This document shows positions 18,901 to 27,181 of a stretch of DNA of 56,989 nt, piece after piece; position 1 is the first letter of the stretch; each line of letters starts with the position of its first letter. Where the stretch lies: assembly GCA_016756855.1 (NCBI GenBank), contig JAESPD010000021.1:1-56989 (forward strand), given 5' to 3'. The position numbers and the translations under genes are program-made. The DNA is from a gamma proteobacterium endosymbiont of Lamellibrachia anaximandri (GTDB lineage Bacteria; Pseudomonadota; Gammaproteobacteria; Chromatiales; Chromatiaceae). The notes under the pieces were generated by a model that saw only the letters and a program-made list of their open reading frames with translations, was not told where the DNA came from and did not search any database.

Positions 18901-19599
18901 TCAGCTGCCTGGCTGATGCCAGCGGTAGCCTGCGCCGTAGACGGCTTCGATGGCGTCGAACTGCTCATCCACCTGCTGGAACTTGCGGCGTATGCGTTTG
19001 ATGTGAGTGCTGATGCTGCTGGCGTCCACCAGGATGTTGGCGTCATCCATCAGTTGATCACGGTTACGTACATGACCGGGATGACGTACCAGAGAGTGGG
19101 TAAGCCAGAACTCCGTGACGGTCAGGTCGACCGCTTGCTCCCTCCACGCCGTGGTCAGGCGATCTATATCCAGTTGCAGATCACCGCGTTGCAGAACCTG
19201 GTTTTCAGCTACCGGCTTCTCCATCGCGCGCATGCGGCGGAAGAGGGCGGCGATGCGGGCTGACAGGTGGGGCAGGCTGATCTCTTTGGTGAGGTAGTCG
19301 TCGGCGCCCAGACGTAATCCCGCAACTGTATCGAAGTCGTCATCCCGGGCAGTGAGGAAGATGATCGGCAGCGTCGATGAGCGGGCGCGCAGTTCACGGC
19401 AGAGTTCAAATCCGCCATCGATCTCATCATTGAGACCGATATCGAGAATGACCAGATCGGGCAAACAGTTTGCAAACGCAGTTGAGGCAGTCTGCCGGGA
19501 ATCGAACCCCGTCACCTGATACCCCTGCCGGGAGAGAAACTCGACATAGTTGTCCCGGATGGCGGCTTCATCTTCGACGATGGCGATCTGTTTTTGCAT
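18901..19599 (-). CDS. pdsR: Dedicated-sortase-system response regulator PdsR
   Basis: OmpR/PhoB-type response regulator, 232 residues, with a receiver domain (acidic pocket around EDEAA, phospho-acceptor Asp53 in LVILDIGL, conserved LTARDDDFD and a lysine in TKEIS) and a winged-helix output domain ending IEAVYGAGYRWHQPGS. It is transcribed ahead of pdsS with a 6-nt gap and presumably controls the sortase-target genes in answer to PdsS. A 22-bp-spaced direct repeat lies just upstream (19621-19652), a possible autoregulatory site. Confidence 0.93.
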   Translation of the reverse strand: MQKQIAIVEDEAAIRDNYVEFLSRQGYQVTGFDSRQTASTAFANCLPDLVILDIGLNDEIDGGFELCRELRARSSTLPIIFLTARDDDFDTVAGLRLGADDYLTKEISLPHLSARIAALFRRMRAMEKPVAENQVLQRGDLQLDIDRLTTAWREQAVDLTVTEFWLTHSLVRHPGHVRNRDQLMDDANILVDASSISTHIKRIRRKFQQVDEQFDAIEAVYGAGYRWHQPGS

Positions 19600-19620
19600 C
19601 TGTTTTTCGGCCTTAGGTGA

Positions 19621-19652
19621 TTACCCATAGAGGGTTGGGTTATTACGCATAG
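19621..19652. promoter_or_regulatory. Direct repeat upstream of pdsR
   Basis: TTACCCATAG at 19621-19630 recurs as TTACGCATAG at 19643-19652, nine of ten bases identical and 22 bp apart, i.e. two helical turns. It is 22-53 nt before the pdsR start. OmpR-family regulators commonly bind such in-phase direct repeats, so this may be a PdsR site. That is inference. Confidence 0.4.
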
Positions 19653-19781
19653 ACATCCTGACCTGAAAATATATCCTGATTAATAGGACTTTCGGGAATA
19701 AAAAAGATACCACGAAAGCGTGTAGCGCTGGTGCCTGACGAAACTATCTTCGCAGTGGAGCCGGAATAGGGGATCCTCGAC

Positions 19782-19970
19782 ATGACTGAACAAACCAACG
19801 GCCATCAAACATCGGTATATTGGGTCAGTTCGCTCTTTGCGGATGCAGGCTGGTATTTCAAGGAGGAGGACAGTCCAAGCCACGGGCCGTATATCGATGA
19901 GGCGCATGCGCTGGAGGCGGCCCATGAGGGAGACGTCTCGTCCGATTCAGCCTCGTTAACCAACGTCTGA
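19782..19970 (+). CDS. Small conserved-looking protein, function unknown
   Basis: A 62-residue ORF starting MTEQTNGHQTSVYWVSSLFA and containing WYFKEEDSPSHGPYIDEAHA. It is acidic, with no signal or membrane segment. A GGGGATC lies about 9 nt upstream of the ATG. It lies inside the sortase locus, divergent from pdsR, and might belong to one of the small uncharacterised families found in gammaproteobacteria. No function can be inferred. Confidence 0.55.
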   Translation: MTEQTNGHQTSVYWVSSLFADAGWYFKEEDSPSHGPYIDEAHALEAAHEGDVSSDSASLTNV

Positions 19971-20033
19971 CAGAACGGAATATACCAGCTGATATTGATC
20001 CAAAGAGGGTTTTCGTGCGGGTGAGACGGGAAG

Positions 20034-20402
20034 TTACTCCCGTTCTTTGAGCATGGCTGCCAGGTCCGCAAATGGATTATGGGTGGTGTTGCTCTTATTC
20101 GTGTCGGTCGTGGTATCACCGTATTCTGAATCGATGTGGCGTGAATGTTCGTTGTCATGGCAATAGAGGCACAATAACTCCCAGTTGCTGCCATCAAGCG
20201 GGTTATTGTCGTGATTGTGATCGCGGTGATGGACAGTCAGTTCCCGTAGATTTACGCGGGTAAACTCGCGCGCACAACGGCCGCAAACCCAGGGATACAT
20301 TTTTAGCGCTCTCTCGCGGTAACCCTTCTCCCTCTCTTCCCGAGCACTGCGGGCCTGGGCAACGATGCGGTCGAGCTTGTCTGAAGATTTTTCTGATGAC
20401 AT
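20034..20402 (-). CDS. yajD: YajD-family HNH endonuclease-like protein
   Basis: A 122-residue protein with the HNH fold of the YajD family: a zinc-binding CGRCAREF, the core LTVHHRDHNHDNNPLDGSNW and the second zinc pair LLCLYCHDNEH. The two CxxC pairs and the HH/N/H residues are intact. The N-terminal segment is helical and basic, and the tail (after about residue 95) is low-complexity, rich in Thr, Asp and Asn. The cell role of YajD is not established; a nuclease activity is expected from the motif. It sits between the two halves of the sortase locus without obvious relation to it. Confidence 0.9.
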   Translation of the reverse strand: MSSEKSSDKLDRIVAQARSAREEREKGYRERALKMYPWVCGRCAREFTRVNLRELTVHHRDHNHDNNPLDGSNWELLCLYCHDNEHSRHIDSEYGDTTTDTNKSNTTHNPFADLAAMLKERE

Positions 20403-20751
20403 GGTTGCAACCCAAAAATAAGTGATTTCAGTTACTGCCTTAAATAGAGTTTGTGGCTCCTTTCAATATTCGTCAAGTCAGAACGTCATATAGCCACCAA
20501 GCTATCATCATCTCCTGATATAGAACCGCCAGACGGGAGAAGTGACTAACCTCGTTTGAGAAATATCCAGGGATGCCTCAAAAGGGTGATTCCCCCTCTG
20601 CCACCCTCCCGCCATTTTTCGCCATAGCTACGCCCGTATTTTGCAACTTGTCTGTCACTTCACTCGTCTGTAATACCCTCAACCCGGCGCAGACAAAGGT
20701 CTGTCGTTCTCCGCCAAGGATGGCGCGCTGGAATAATCAGAGGGAATTATC
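20403..20751 (+). promoter_or_regulatory. Regulatory space upstream of pdsO
   Basis: A 349-nt non-coding stretch. Three GTCTGT words begin at 20650, 20666 and 20699, spaced 16 and 33 bp, just before the pdsO start. A weak promoter-like pair, TTGTCT (20649-20654) and TAATAC (20672-20677) with a 17-bp spacer, overlaps the first two. A ribosome site, GAGGGAAT, lies a few bases before the pdsO ATG. An ORF at 20573-20755 in another frame has no homology signals and is probably spurious. A PdsR-controlled promoter is plausible but unproven. Confidence 0.35.
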
Positions 20752-21450
20752 ATGAAAAGAAAAATGCTCAGCCTAGCAATTATGGGATTGCTCTTTGCCG
20801 CGCCACTGCTGGCCAATACGGTTGAAAATGCTGCCGTAGACAGTAGCAGCGAACTGAAGGGGCCAGCTATCGGTATGCTGATTGGTGGTGTATTTGGCGG
20901 ACCTCCCGGTCTGGTCGTGGGTGCTATCGGTGGGGCCTTGATCGGAACGATCGACGGGCAGAAAACAGCCTTGAGTCTACAGCAGGATCAATTGGCCGAT
21001 ACCCGTCAACAGGTACATCAGCTGCAACAGCAGAGCGGCAGTCAGTCTGAGCAGATCGAACGGCAGCTGCGTCAGCAGCAGGAGCGGCAGCAGGCAGTGG
21101 TGGAGGGTTTCTCCTTCTGTCTGCAGTTCCGCACCGAAAGCGCGGATCTGGAGCCCCGTTTTCAGCCGCAGCTCGACGCCCTGGCGGGCATGCTGAATGC
21201 CTTTCCCGATCTTGATATCAGGATCCTCGCTTCAGCTGATCGCCGGGGCAGTGACGACTACAACCGGGAGCTGTCAAAACTGAGGGCCGAAACGGTTTCC
21301 CAACGGTTGGTTGCTGCCGGGGTGAATGCAGGACGCATTCAACAGCGGGTTGAGGGTGAGGGAATGGCGCTCTATCCCTATGTGGATCTGGAGGGGCTCG
21401 GTTTCGATCGTTTCGTGCTGCTCTCATTTGTACCGGGACCGGGACGGTGA
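20752..21450 (+). CDS. pdsO: Sortase-associated OmpA-like protein PdsO
   Basis: A 232-residue exported protein: signal peptide (MKRKMLSLAIMGLLFAAPLL, cleavage after LLA), a glycine-zipper segment at about 41-68 (IGMLIGGVFGG and VVGAIGGALIG), a glutamine-rich coiled coil to about 125, and a C-terminal OmpA-like domain with NRELSKLRAETVSQRL that may bind peptidoglycan. Architecture and position match PdsO of the proteobacterial dedicated sortase system. It is first of three plus-strand genes (pdsO, target, sortase) and probably anchors or organises the sortase product in the envelope. Confidence 0.92.
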   Translation: MKRKMLSLAIMGLLFAAPLLANTVENAAVDSSSELKGPAIGMLIGGVFGGPPGLVVGAIGGALIGTIDGQKTALSLQQDQLADTRQQVHQLQQQSGSQSEQIERQLRQQQERQQAVVEGFSFCLQFRTESADLEPRFQPQLDALAGMLNAFPDLDIRILASADRRGSDDYNRELSKLRAETVSQRLVAAGVNAGRIQQRVEGEGMALYPYVDLEGLGFDRFVLLSFVPGPGR

Positions 21451-21588
21451 AGCGCTGTCCGCAGCCTCTGAGTGAGGCATTTCTTTACGGCTCGCCGGAA
21501 CGGATCTCAACCCAGTCGGCCAGGTGGTTATCGGAGGAGGAGATTCGGGCGATAAAGGGAAACAAGCAGCAGCGGGGAGGGTGTAAAG

Positions 21589-23730
21589 ATGAGCCAGTCA
21601 CTCATGCAGGCGGGTGATCTCGTTGATGGGCCGGTCAGGATCGATCTCCGAAACCGGCAATTCGTCAAGGATATGCTGTTGACACTGGTTGCCGCTATCG
21701 GTGCTGGTCTGGCGGGATCTGTGTTCTTCATTCTGCTGGTCCTCAGCACCAGCAGCAGTGCGCTGGCGGCAGCCGATGAGGTGACGCGCGGCACCCTCAA
21801 TCTCTACTCACTGGATGGTCGGCGTATCGATGATGCCCCCAACCTGAGCACCGCCGTGGAGATGCAGATCAGCGGCATGCTGGCGCGGGTAAAGGTGGCG
21901 CAGCGCTTCAGTAATCCCAGTCAGGATTGGGTCGAGGGTATCTATCAGTTTCCCCTGCCGGAGGATGCGGCGGTAGACCGACTGTGGATACGCATCGGCG
22001 AGCGGGTCATCGAGGGTGAAATCCAGGAGAAACAACAGGCCAGGAGGACCTACGAAAAGGCCAGGTCGGAAGGACGCAAGGCGAGTCTGCTGAGTCAGCA
22101 ACGGCCCAATATGTTTACCACGTCGGTGGCCAATATCGGGCCGGGGGAGTTGATTGTCATCGAGATCGAATACCAGCAGAGCCTGGGCTATGACCAGGGG
22201 CGATTTCAGATCCGTTTTCCGCTGGTCATTGCACCGCGTTATATCCCCGGTATCCCAAAAGTACCGGAGGAGAGCAGTGGCTTCAGCGGTTCAGGCTGGG
22301 CGGCGGATACCGATCAGGTGACCGATGCCAGCCGGATCACTCCCAGTGTGGCAGATCCTGCGTTGGGACGGATCAACCCGGTCTCTTTCAATATCCATCT
22401 GGATGCGGGTTTACCGCTGGCCTCTCTGGAGAGCCGCTATCACCCTATCGTCCATACCCAGGATGACAGGGGGCGCTATCAAATCGGCCTGAAGTCGAAA
22501 CAGGTTCCTGCGGATCGGGATTTCGAGTTGACCTGGGTGCCGAAGGTCGGAGTTGCCCCTCATGCTGCTCTCTTCACCGAGTCGTGGGACAACGATGTCT
22601 ATGGATTGTTGATGGTCATGCCGCCCCAGGGAGATGCTGTGATGCCAACCCGACCACGGGAAGTCATCTTTGTGGTCGACACCTCCGGCTCCATGCATGG
22701 AACCTCTATCGCCCAGGCCAAAGCCGCGCTCAAAATTGCCCTGCGGCGTCTGCGCCCGCAAGACCGCTTCAATATCATCCAGTTCAGCAGCTATACCCGC
22801 GCTCTCCACCAAAATGCGGTGGATGCGACAGCGCGAAATCTTCGACAGGCGTTGGATTATGTTTCGTCATTGGCAGCAGATGGCGGTACTGAGATGTTAC
22901 CGGCGCTGGAGTTGGCCCTTGATGGCAGGGAGTCCCACGATCGGCTGCGCCAGGTGATATTTCTCACCGATGGCAGCGTGGGCAACGAGGATGAACTGTT
23001 CAGGGTGATCCATCGGCGTCTGGGAGCGAGTCGTCTCTTCACCATCGGCATAGGTTCTGCGCCCAACAGCTTCTTCATGTCCCGGGCGGCAGAGTTTGGT
23101 CGTGGCAGCTTCACCTATGTGGGGGATCTGGAAGAGGTTGAGTCACGTTTGGCGGCACTATTTATCAAACTTGAGCAGCCGCTGCTGACCAATATCCAAC
23201 TGGAGTGGCCCAATGATGTTGAAGTGGAGGGCTATCCAAATCCACTACCTGATCTCTATGCGGGAGAACCGATCTTGCTGGCGCTAAAGGCCGACCAACT
23301 ACAGGGTCAGCTGACCATCAAGGGCGACAGGGCAGGGGAACCCTTGCAGCGGCGTATTCATCTGCGTGGCGGTGGTGATCGAGCCGGTGTGCATCTGCTC
23401 TGGGCGAGGGCGAACATCGCTGCACTGATGGCCCAGCACAATCGCGGCAGGCCGGAACCGGAAGTGCGTAAAGCCGTCCTCGAAGTGGCACTGAAACATC
23501 GTCTGGTCAGCCGATACACCAGTCTGGTCGCTGTGGACAAAACCCCCGCCCGACAGCTCGAAGAGATGTTGAAAACAAAACCGATGCCGACCAACCTGCC
23601 TCACGGTTGGACGGCGAACAAGGTGTTCAGGCGTATGCCTCAAACCGCCACCCCCGCCTCACTGCATCTGTTGATCGGATTGATGTTGCTGACGAGCGGA
23701 CTGCTTTTGGCACGGAGACGCAGGGCATGA
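21589..23730 (+). CDS. Sortase target protein with VIT and VWA domains
   Basis: The 713-residue single substrate of the dedicated sortase. A membrane segment at about 32-58 gives export. A VIT domain spans about 65-195 (QISGMLARVKVAQRFSNP, MFTTSVANIGPGE). A VWA domain begins at VIFVVDTSGSMHG, with an intact MIDAS motif DxSxS at Asp364, Ser366 and Ser368. The C-terminus has a sorting signal: MPQTAT at 683-688, a hydrophobic helix and RRRRA. The first signal residue is Met rather than the Leu I expect. Its last 4 nt (ATGA) overlap the sortase start. Metal-dependent adhesion or protein binding is likely from the MIDAS; the ligand is unknown. Confidence 0.94.
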   Translation: MSQSLMQAGDLVDGPVRIDLRNRQFVKDMLLTLVAAIGAGLAGSVFFILLVLSTSSSALAAADEVTRGTLNLYSLDGRRIDDAPNLSTAVEMQISGMLARVKVAQRFSNPSQDWVEGIYQFPLPEDAAVDRLWIRIGERVIEGEIQEKQQARRTYEKARSEGRKASLLSQQRPNMFTTSVANIGPGELIVIEIEYQQSLGYDQGRFQIRFPLVIAPRYIPGIPKVPEESSGFSGSGWAADTDQVTDASRITPSVADPALGRINPVSFNIHLDAGLPLASLESRYHPIVHTQDDRGRYQIGLKSKQVPADRDFELTWVPKVGVAPHAALFTESWDNDVYGLLMVMPPQGDAVMPTRPREVIFVVDTSGSMHGTSIAQAKAALKIALRRLRPQDRFNIIQFSSYTRALHQNAVDATARNLRQALDYVSSLAADGGTEMLPALELALDGRESHDRLRQVIFLTDGSVGNEDELFRVIHRRLGASRLFTIGIGSAPNSFFMSRAAEFGRGSFTYVGDLEEVESRLAALFIKLEQPLLTNIQLEWPNDVEVEGYPNPLPDLYAGEPILLALKADQLQGQLTIKGDRAGEPLQRRIHLRGGGDRAGVHLLWARANIAALMAQHNRGRPEPEVRKAVLEVALKHRLVSRYTSLVAVDKTPARQLEEMLKTKPMPTNLPHGWTANKVFRRMPQTATPASLHLLIGLMLLTSGLLLARRRRA

Positions 23731-24290
23731 AGCGGTTATTGGTGATTGCACTCCTGCTGGCGGCCGTTTGGCAACTGGGCGCCGGAGGATGGATTCACGC
23801 CAAGGCCTGGCTATCGGAAGTCCTGATTGCCGATGCCTGGGAAGCGACCCGGTCGGAATCCTCCAGGGTACCCCCTTGGGACTGGGCCGATACCTGGCCG
23901 GTGGCGAGACTCTCGGTGCCTGGGCTGGAGGTAGAGCGCTACATCCTGGCCGGAGCCAGTGGCCGTACTCTCGCCTTCGGGCCGGGCTGGACTGAAAACA
24001 GCGCCCGTCCCGGCAGTGCGGGTAAAAGCATTATCAGCGGCCACCGGGACACCCATTTTCGTTTTCTGCAACAGCTAAAACAGGGCGACAGGCTGGTGAT
24101 AGAACGCCCCGATAGGCGGCTGGTTCACTACGCTGTTTTGCAGCAGAGCGTACACCACGAAACAGAGACCGGACTGCTGTTACCCGATGCGCACAACCAA
24201 CTGCTGCTCATCACCTGTTACCCCTTCGACGCTTTGGTGCCGGGAGATCCACTGAGGTATGTAGTCACTGCTGAAGAGGTGGTGATGTGA
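23727..24290 (+). CDS. Class GN sortase
   Basis: Membrane transpeptidase that cleaves the sorting signal of the adjacent target protein. From the ATG at 23727 (ATGA overlap with the previous gene) the product has 187 residues: one N-terminal helix at about 3-22 and a sortase beta-barrel with catalytic His106 in SGHRDTHF, Cys164 in LLITCYPFD and Arg177 in DPLRYVV. These are the class GN features of gammaproteobacterial sortases. The longer open frame from 23607 overlaps the target protein and lacks a proper start. A REP pair follows at 24316. Confidence 0.95.
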   Translation: MKRLLVIALLLAAVWQLGAGGWIHAKAWLSEVLIADAWEATRSESSRVPPWDWADTWPVARLSVPGLEVERYILAGASGRTLAFGPGWTENSARPGSAGKSIISGHRDTHFRFLQQLKQGDRLVIERPDRRLVHYAVLQQSVHHETETGLLLPDAHNQLLLITCYPFDALVPGDPLRYVVTAEEVVM

Positions 24291-24315
24291 TCCGGCCAAA
24301 ATATCTGACCGGAGG

Positions 24316-24402
24316 CAGGCCGGTTCAAGCGCAGCGGAACCGGCAATCCATGTGTTCAGACAATTCGAGGACGCCCGATCCGCTACGCTTGATCGGGCCT
24401 AC
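24316..24402. repeat. REP-like hairpin pair (copy 2)
   Basis: The clearest copy. Stem GCCGGTTC/GAACCGGC with loop AAGCGCAGCG (first half) and stem CCCGATC/GATCGGG with loop CGCTACGCTT (second half) are both perfect. They lie in opposite orientation between the convergent ends of the sortase gene and the gene at 24423. Confidence 0.85.
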
Positions 24403-24422
24403 CTTCTGCCTATTTCTGGCGG

Positions 24423-26249
24423 TCAATAATCCAGGTCATCCTCTTTGAACTCACGCTTCGGCTTTTTGCCGAGGATGGTTTTCAGGATATCGTTCATGGT
24501 GGTGGGGTCGTTGTCGAAACCGCCGTGGCTTTCGCTGTTGCTGCGTTTCTCGCTCCCGTCTTCTCCTTTGCTGATGATGATTCTGAGATCCTTATTCTGG
24601 GGGAGCTGTTCGTTATGCTCCACCATACCCACGATCTCTTCTCCCAGTTCCTCTTCGCAGGCCAGTGAGACGTAGTAGAGCAGCGATTTGCGATAGACAA
24701 AGGCGACGTTGTCATCCAGTTCCAACTCTTTGGATAGGCTGTAGATGCGCAGTTGCTTGACCAGCTTGCCTATCTCGGGTGAAAAGTTTTTCCTGAACAG
24801 ATCGACGGTGGCGGCGGGAGCCATCAGGCTGCAGCTGGCGATGGTTGTGTTCTCGCTGGCCTTCGGCAGTGCCTTGATCAGCCAGGCCAGCAGGATGGCG
24901 CCGGTGCTGTGGCCCGCCAGATGGATCTTCTTGGGCCTGTCGCTCTCTGCCAGGGCATCGAGAAAGACGTTGAGGGTCTGCATGCCACCACGGGCATTGC
25001 TGCTGAAGGGACGTTTGGCGCCGAGCTTCATCTCCCGCCAGAGTGCGCGGCCAAGGGGGCGAGTCGATTTCTCAAGCAGTTTGTCGGTGTAGTCGGTAAA
25101 ACCGGCAACCTTCCCGCCCCCCTCGCTGTGGCGTCGCAACAGGATGTCTTTGAGTTCCTCCAACAGTCCTGTGTCGTACATGAAGTGGAAGGGGTAGATG
25201 CGATTGTCCTTGAAGACCTGTTTCATCGCCTTGATACGACGTGCTGAGTCGTAGATGCTGTTCAAGCCGCCGTGGGCGTAGAAGAGGAGGTGGTCGTAAT
25301 CCTCGCTGTCTGCGACCAGGTCGGCGGTTTGCCGCAGGTCTACCCGTTTGCTCCAGTAACGCCCCTGGTCGTGCAGATCGCCATCATCGATATGCACGAA
25401 ATGACCGGCGATCTCTCCCCGGGTTGGACGCTTCTTGAAGAGAGAGAAGTTTTCGCCGGTCTCATTGCCATTGGCATGCGCCACCCCTGGAAAAATGTTT
25501 GGCGTGGGCAGGGCGAGCCGCACCACCCAGGCGTCTTTGATATTGGCCTGCCAGTCCTCATAACTCCAGAAGGCGAGGCCGTTTTTGCCCCAGCCCGGAC
25601 CCCAGGAGTTCTGCACCAGAAAACCCGCTTCGTTGTAGCCGACAACGGCAAAGGCATGTCCACCCTGGCTGGGCGTTCGGAAAGGTATGCGGCCACCCCG
25701 GACGTTGCGAGGCCACCAGCCGGAGTGGACGTTGGCGGAGACGTAGATCACTCCGGTTTCGTTCAGGGCGGCGTGGAAATCAGCAATGTTGTGTTTCAGA
25801 CGGTAGTAGGCGCCAACGGTATTGTTGCGTGCGTTTTTGGCGCGCTCGATGGTCAGGTAGGAGCGGTCATCGCTTCGATAGGGCCAGAGTTCATCACTAC
25901 AGGCACCCATACTCTTCCAGCCCTGAATAGCACCCCGGCAACTGGAGCCGGAGTATGCCTCACCTGGCCAGCGGTCGAATTTTTTTGCCATATTGTAGAG
26001 CATGCGGGCGCTGACCCTGATATCGCTCTCCCGTTTCTGATTCAGCATGTTGATGACCGCCGCCAGACCGAAGCCGGTGCAGGCGCCTTCCTTGCCCTGG
26101 TCCAGAATTTTCAGACTGACGTGGTCGGGTTCCACTACCGATTTGAGTTGTATCAACGATGGTTGGTAGAAGTGGTCCCGAGAGTCCGGGCTGTCGTTAT
26201 CGGCATTGAGTTTGTAGCCGTCAGGTGTTTCGAGAATCTCTGTGGGCAT
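24423..26249 (-). CDS. Papain-like peptidase fused to a Ser-hydrolase-like domain
   Basis: A 608-residue protein without signal peptide and with two recognisable halves. Residues 30-250 look like a C1-type papain fold: Gln51 and Cys57 in LDQGKEGACTGFG, His198 in GGHAFAVVGY and Asn214 in LVQNSWGPGWG, in the usual catalytic order. After a linker with KKRPTRGEI, residues 318-510 look like an alpha/beta hydrolase: oxyanion HGG at 326-328 in FYAHGGLNSIYD and nucleophile Ser448 in HLAGHSTGAI. The tail is acidic and disordered. The arrangement suggests processing of two bond types, but the substrate is unknown. It ends convergently with the sortase gene. Confidence 0.85.
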   Translation of the reverse strand: MPTEILETPDGYKLNADNDSPDSRDHFYQPSLIQLKSVVEPDHVSLKILDQGKEGACTGFGLAAVINMLNQKRESDIRVSARMLYNMAKKFDRWPGEAYSGSSCRGAIQGWKSMGACSDELWPYRSDDRSYLTIERAKNARNNTVGAYYRLKHNIADFHAALNETGVIYVSANVHSGWWPRNVRGGRIPFRTPSQGGHAFAVVGYNEAGFLVQNSWGPGWGKNGLAFWSYEDWQANIKDAWVVRLALPTPNIFPGVAHANGNETGENFSLFKKRPTRGEIAGHFVHIDDGDLHDQGRYWSKRVDLRQTADLVADSEDYDHLLFYAHGGLNSIYDSARRIKAMKQVFKDNRIYPFHFMYDTGLLEELKDILLRRHSEGGGKVAGFTDYTDKLLEKSTRPLGRALWREMKLGAKRPFSSNARGGMQTLNVFLDALAESDRPKKIHLAGHSTGAILLAWLIKALPKASENTTIASCSLMAPAATVDLFRKNFSPEIGKLVKQLRIYSLSKELELDDNVAFVYRKSLLYYVSLACEEELGEEIVGMVEHNEQLPQNKDLRIIISKGEDGSEKRSNSESHGGFDNDPTTMNDILKTILGKKPKREFKEDDLDY

Positions 26250-26467
26250 GGTAATCCCCTTTTATAGTGATGTTTTATCCATCTGGAGGTGAGCGCGGGC
26301 GGAAATAAACGACTCAACAGATAATCCATAGTTCAAGAGTATCGACTCTGCAAGGTTAGCAATCCTGTTTTTTAATCAATGATGGATTATTCGTAAAGTG
26401 GAGTGTTCAGATGGTTTCTAATCCTTGTATCCGTGGTTAAAATGGAGCTCTAAACCCCGCTGTCTGA

Positions 26468-27181
26468 GTGAACGTGAAACCGATCCGCATCTTTCGTCAT
26501 ATCGCCTGTGAAGGCCCCGGTTATCTTGGGGAGTTCCTCGATCGTCATCAGGTTCCCTGGGAACTGGTCTGTATCGATGCGGACCGCCCGGTGCCGCCGC
26601 AGGTGGATGATGTCTCCGGGCTGGTCTTTATGGGGGCTCAGGCGAGCGTGAACGATTCGCCGGCGTGGCTGGGTGCCGAGCTGAAACTGATCCGCAGGGC
26701 ACACCAGGCCGGGGTGCCGATGATGGGGATCTGTTTTGGCGGACAGTTGATGAGCAAGGCGCTCGGTGGTGAGGTCACCAAGGGAGATGGGATGGAGATC
26801 GGTTGGTATCCGCTGCAGCGCATCAATGGTGAAGAGCACACCGGCTGGCTTGATGGACTTCCAATCTCCTTCGATACTTTTCACTGGCACGCCGACACCT
26901 TCTCCATGCCCCCCGGCAGTGAACCGTTGCTCAAGAGCCAGTGTTTCCGCAATCAGGCCTATATCTTCGGCGACCATATCGGCATGCAGTTTCATCTGGA
27001 GATGACTGTGGAGATGGTGGAGGCCTGGCTGTCCAAGTATGGCAGCGATCTGATGTTGACCTCCCGCTGTGCACAATCCTCCACGACCATTACCGATGAT
27101 CTGACGGCTAAGATAAAACAGCTGCATCAGGTTTCTGATGTGATCTACGGTAACTGGCTTGAACGGGTTCGACGCAAGTGA
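26468..27181 (+). CDS. Class I glutamine amidotransferase-like protein
   Basis: A 237-residue stand-alone GATase1-fold protein. It has a nucleophile Cys in MMGICFGGQLM and a catalytic His in HIGMQFHLEMT, resembling GMP-synthase-type amidotransferase domains found alone, such as those acting on small metabolites. The substrate cannot be assigned. A GTG at 26468 or the GTG two codons later may start it. Its stop overlaps the next start by 4 nt (GTGA), and the following genes are L,D-transpeptidase and PBP1B, so it may belong to an envelope operon. Confidence 0.88.
   Translation: MNVKPIRIFRHIACEGPGYLGEFLDRHQVPWELVCIDADRPVPPQVDDVSGLVFMGAQASVNDSPAWLGAELKLIRRAHQAGVPMMGICFGGQLMSKALGGEVTKGDGMEIGWYPLQRINGEEHTGWLDGLPISFDTFHWHADTFSMPPGSEPLLKSQCFRNQAYIFGDHIGMQFHLEMTVEMVEAWLSKYGSDLMLTSRCAQSSTTITDDLTAKIKQLHQVSDVIYGNWLERVRRK

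Noticed and set aside
20573-20755. Possible 60-residue ORF before pdsO
   Set aside because: It has no recognisable motif, signal or ribosome site and covers the likely pdsO promoter.
23607-23726. N-terminal extension of the sortase
   Set aside because: It overlaps the target protein's C-terminus in another frame, and the ATG at 23727 gives a proper membrane anchor with an ATGA junction.
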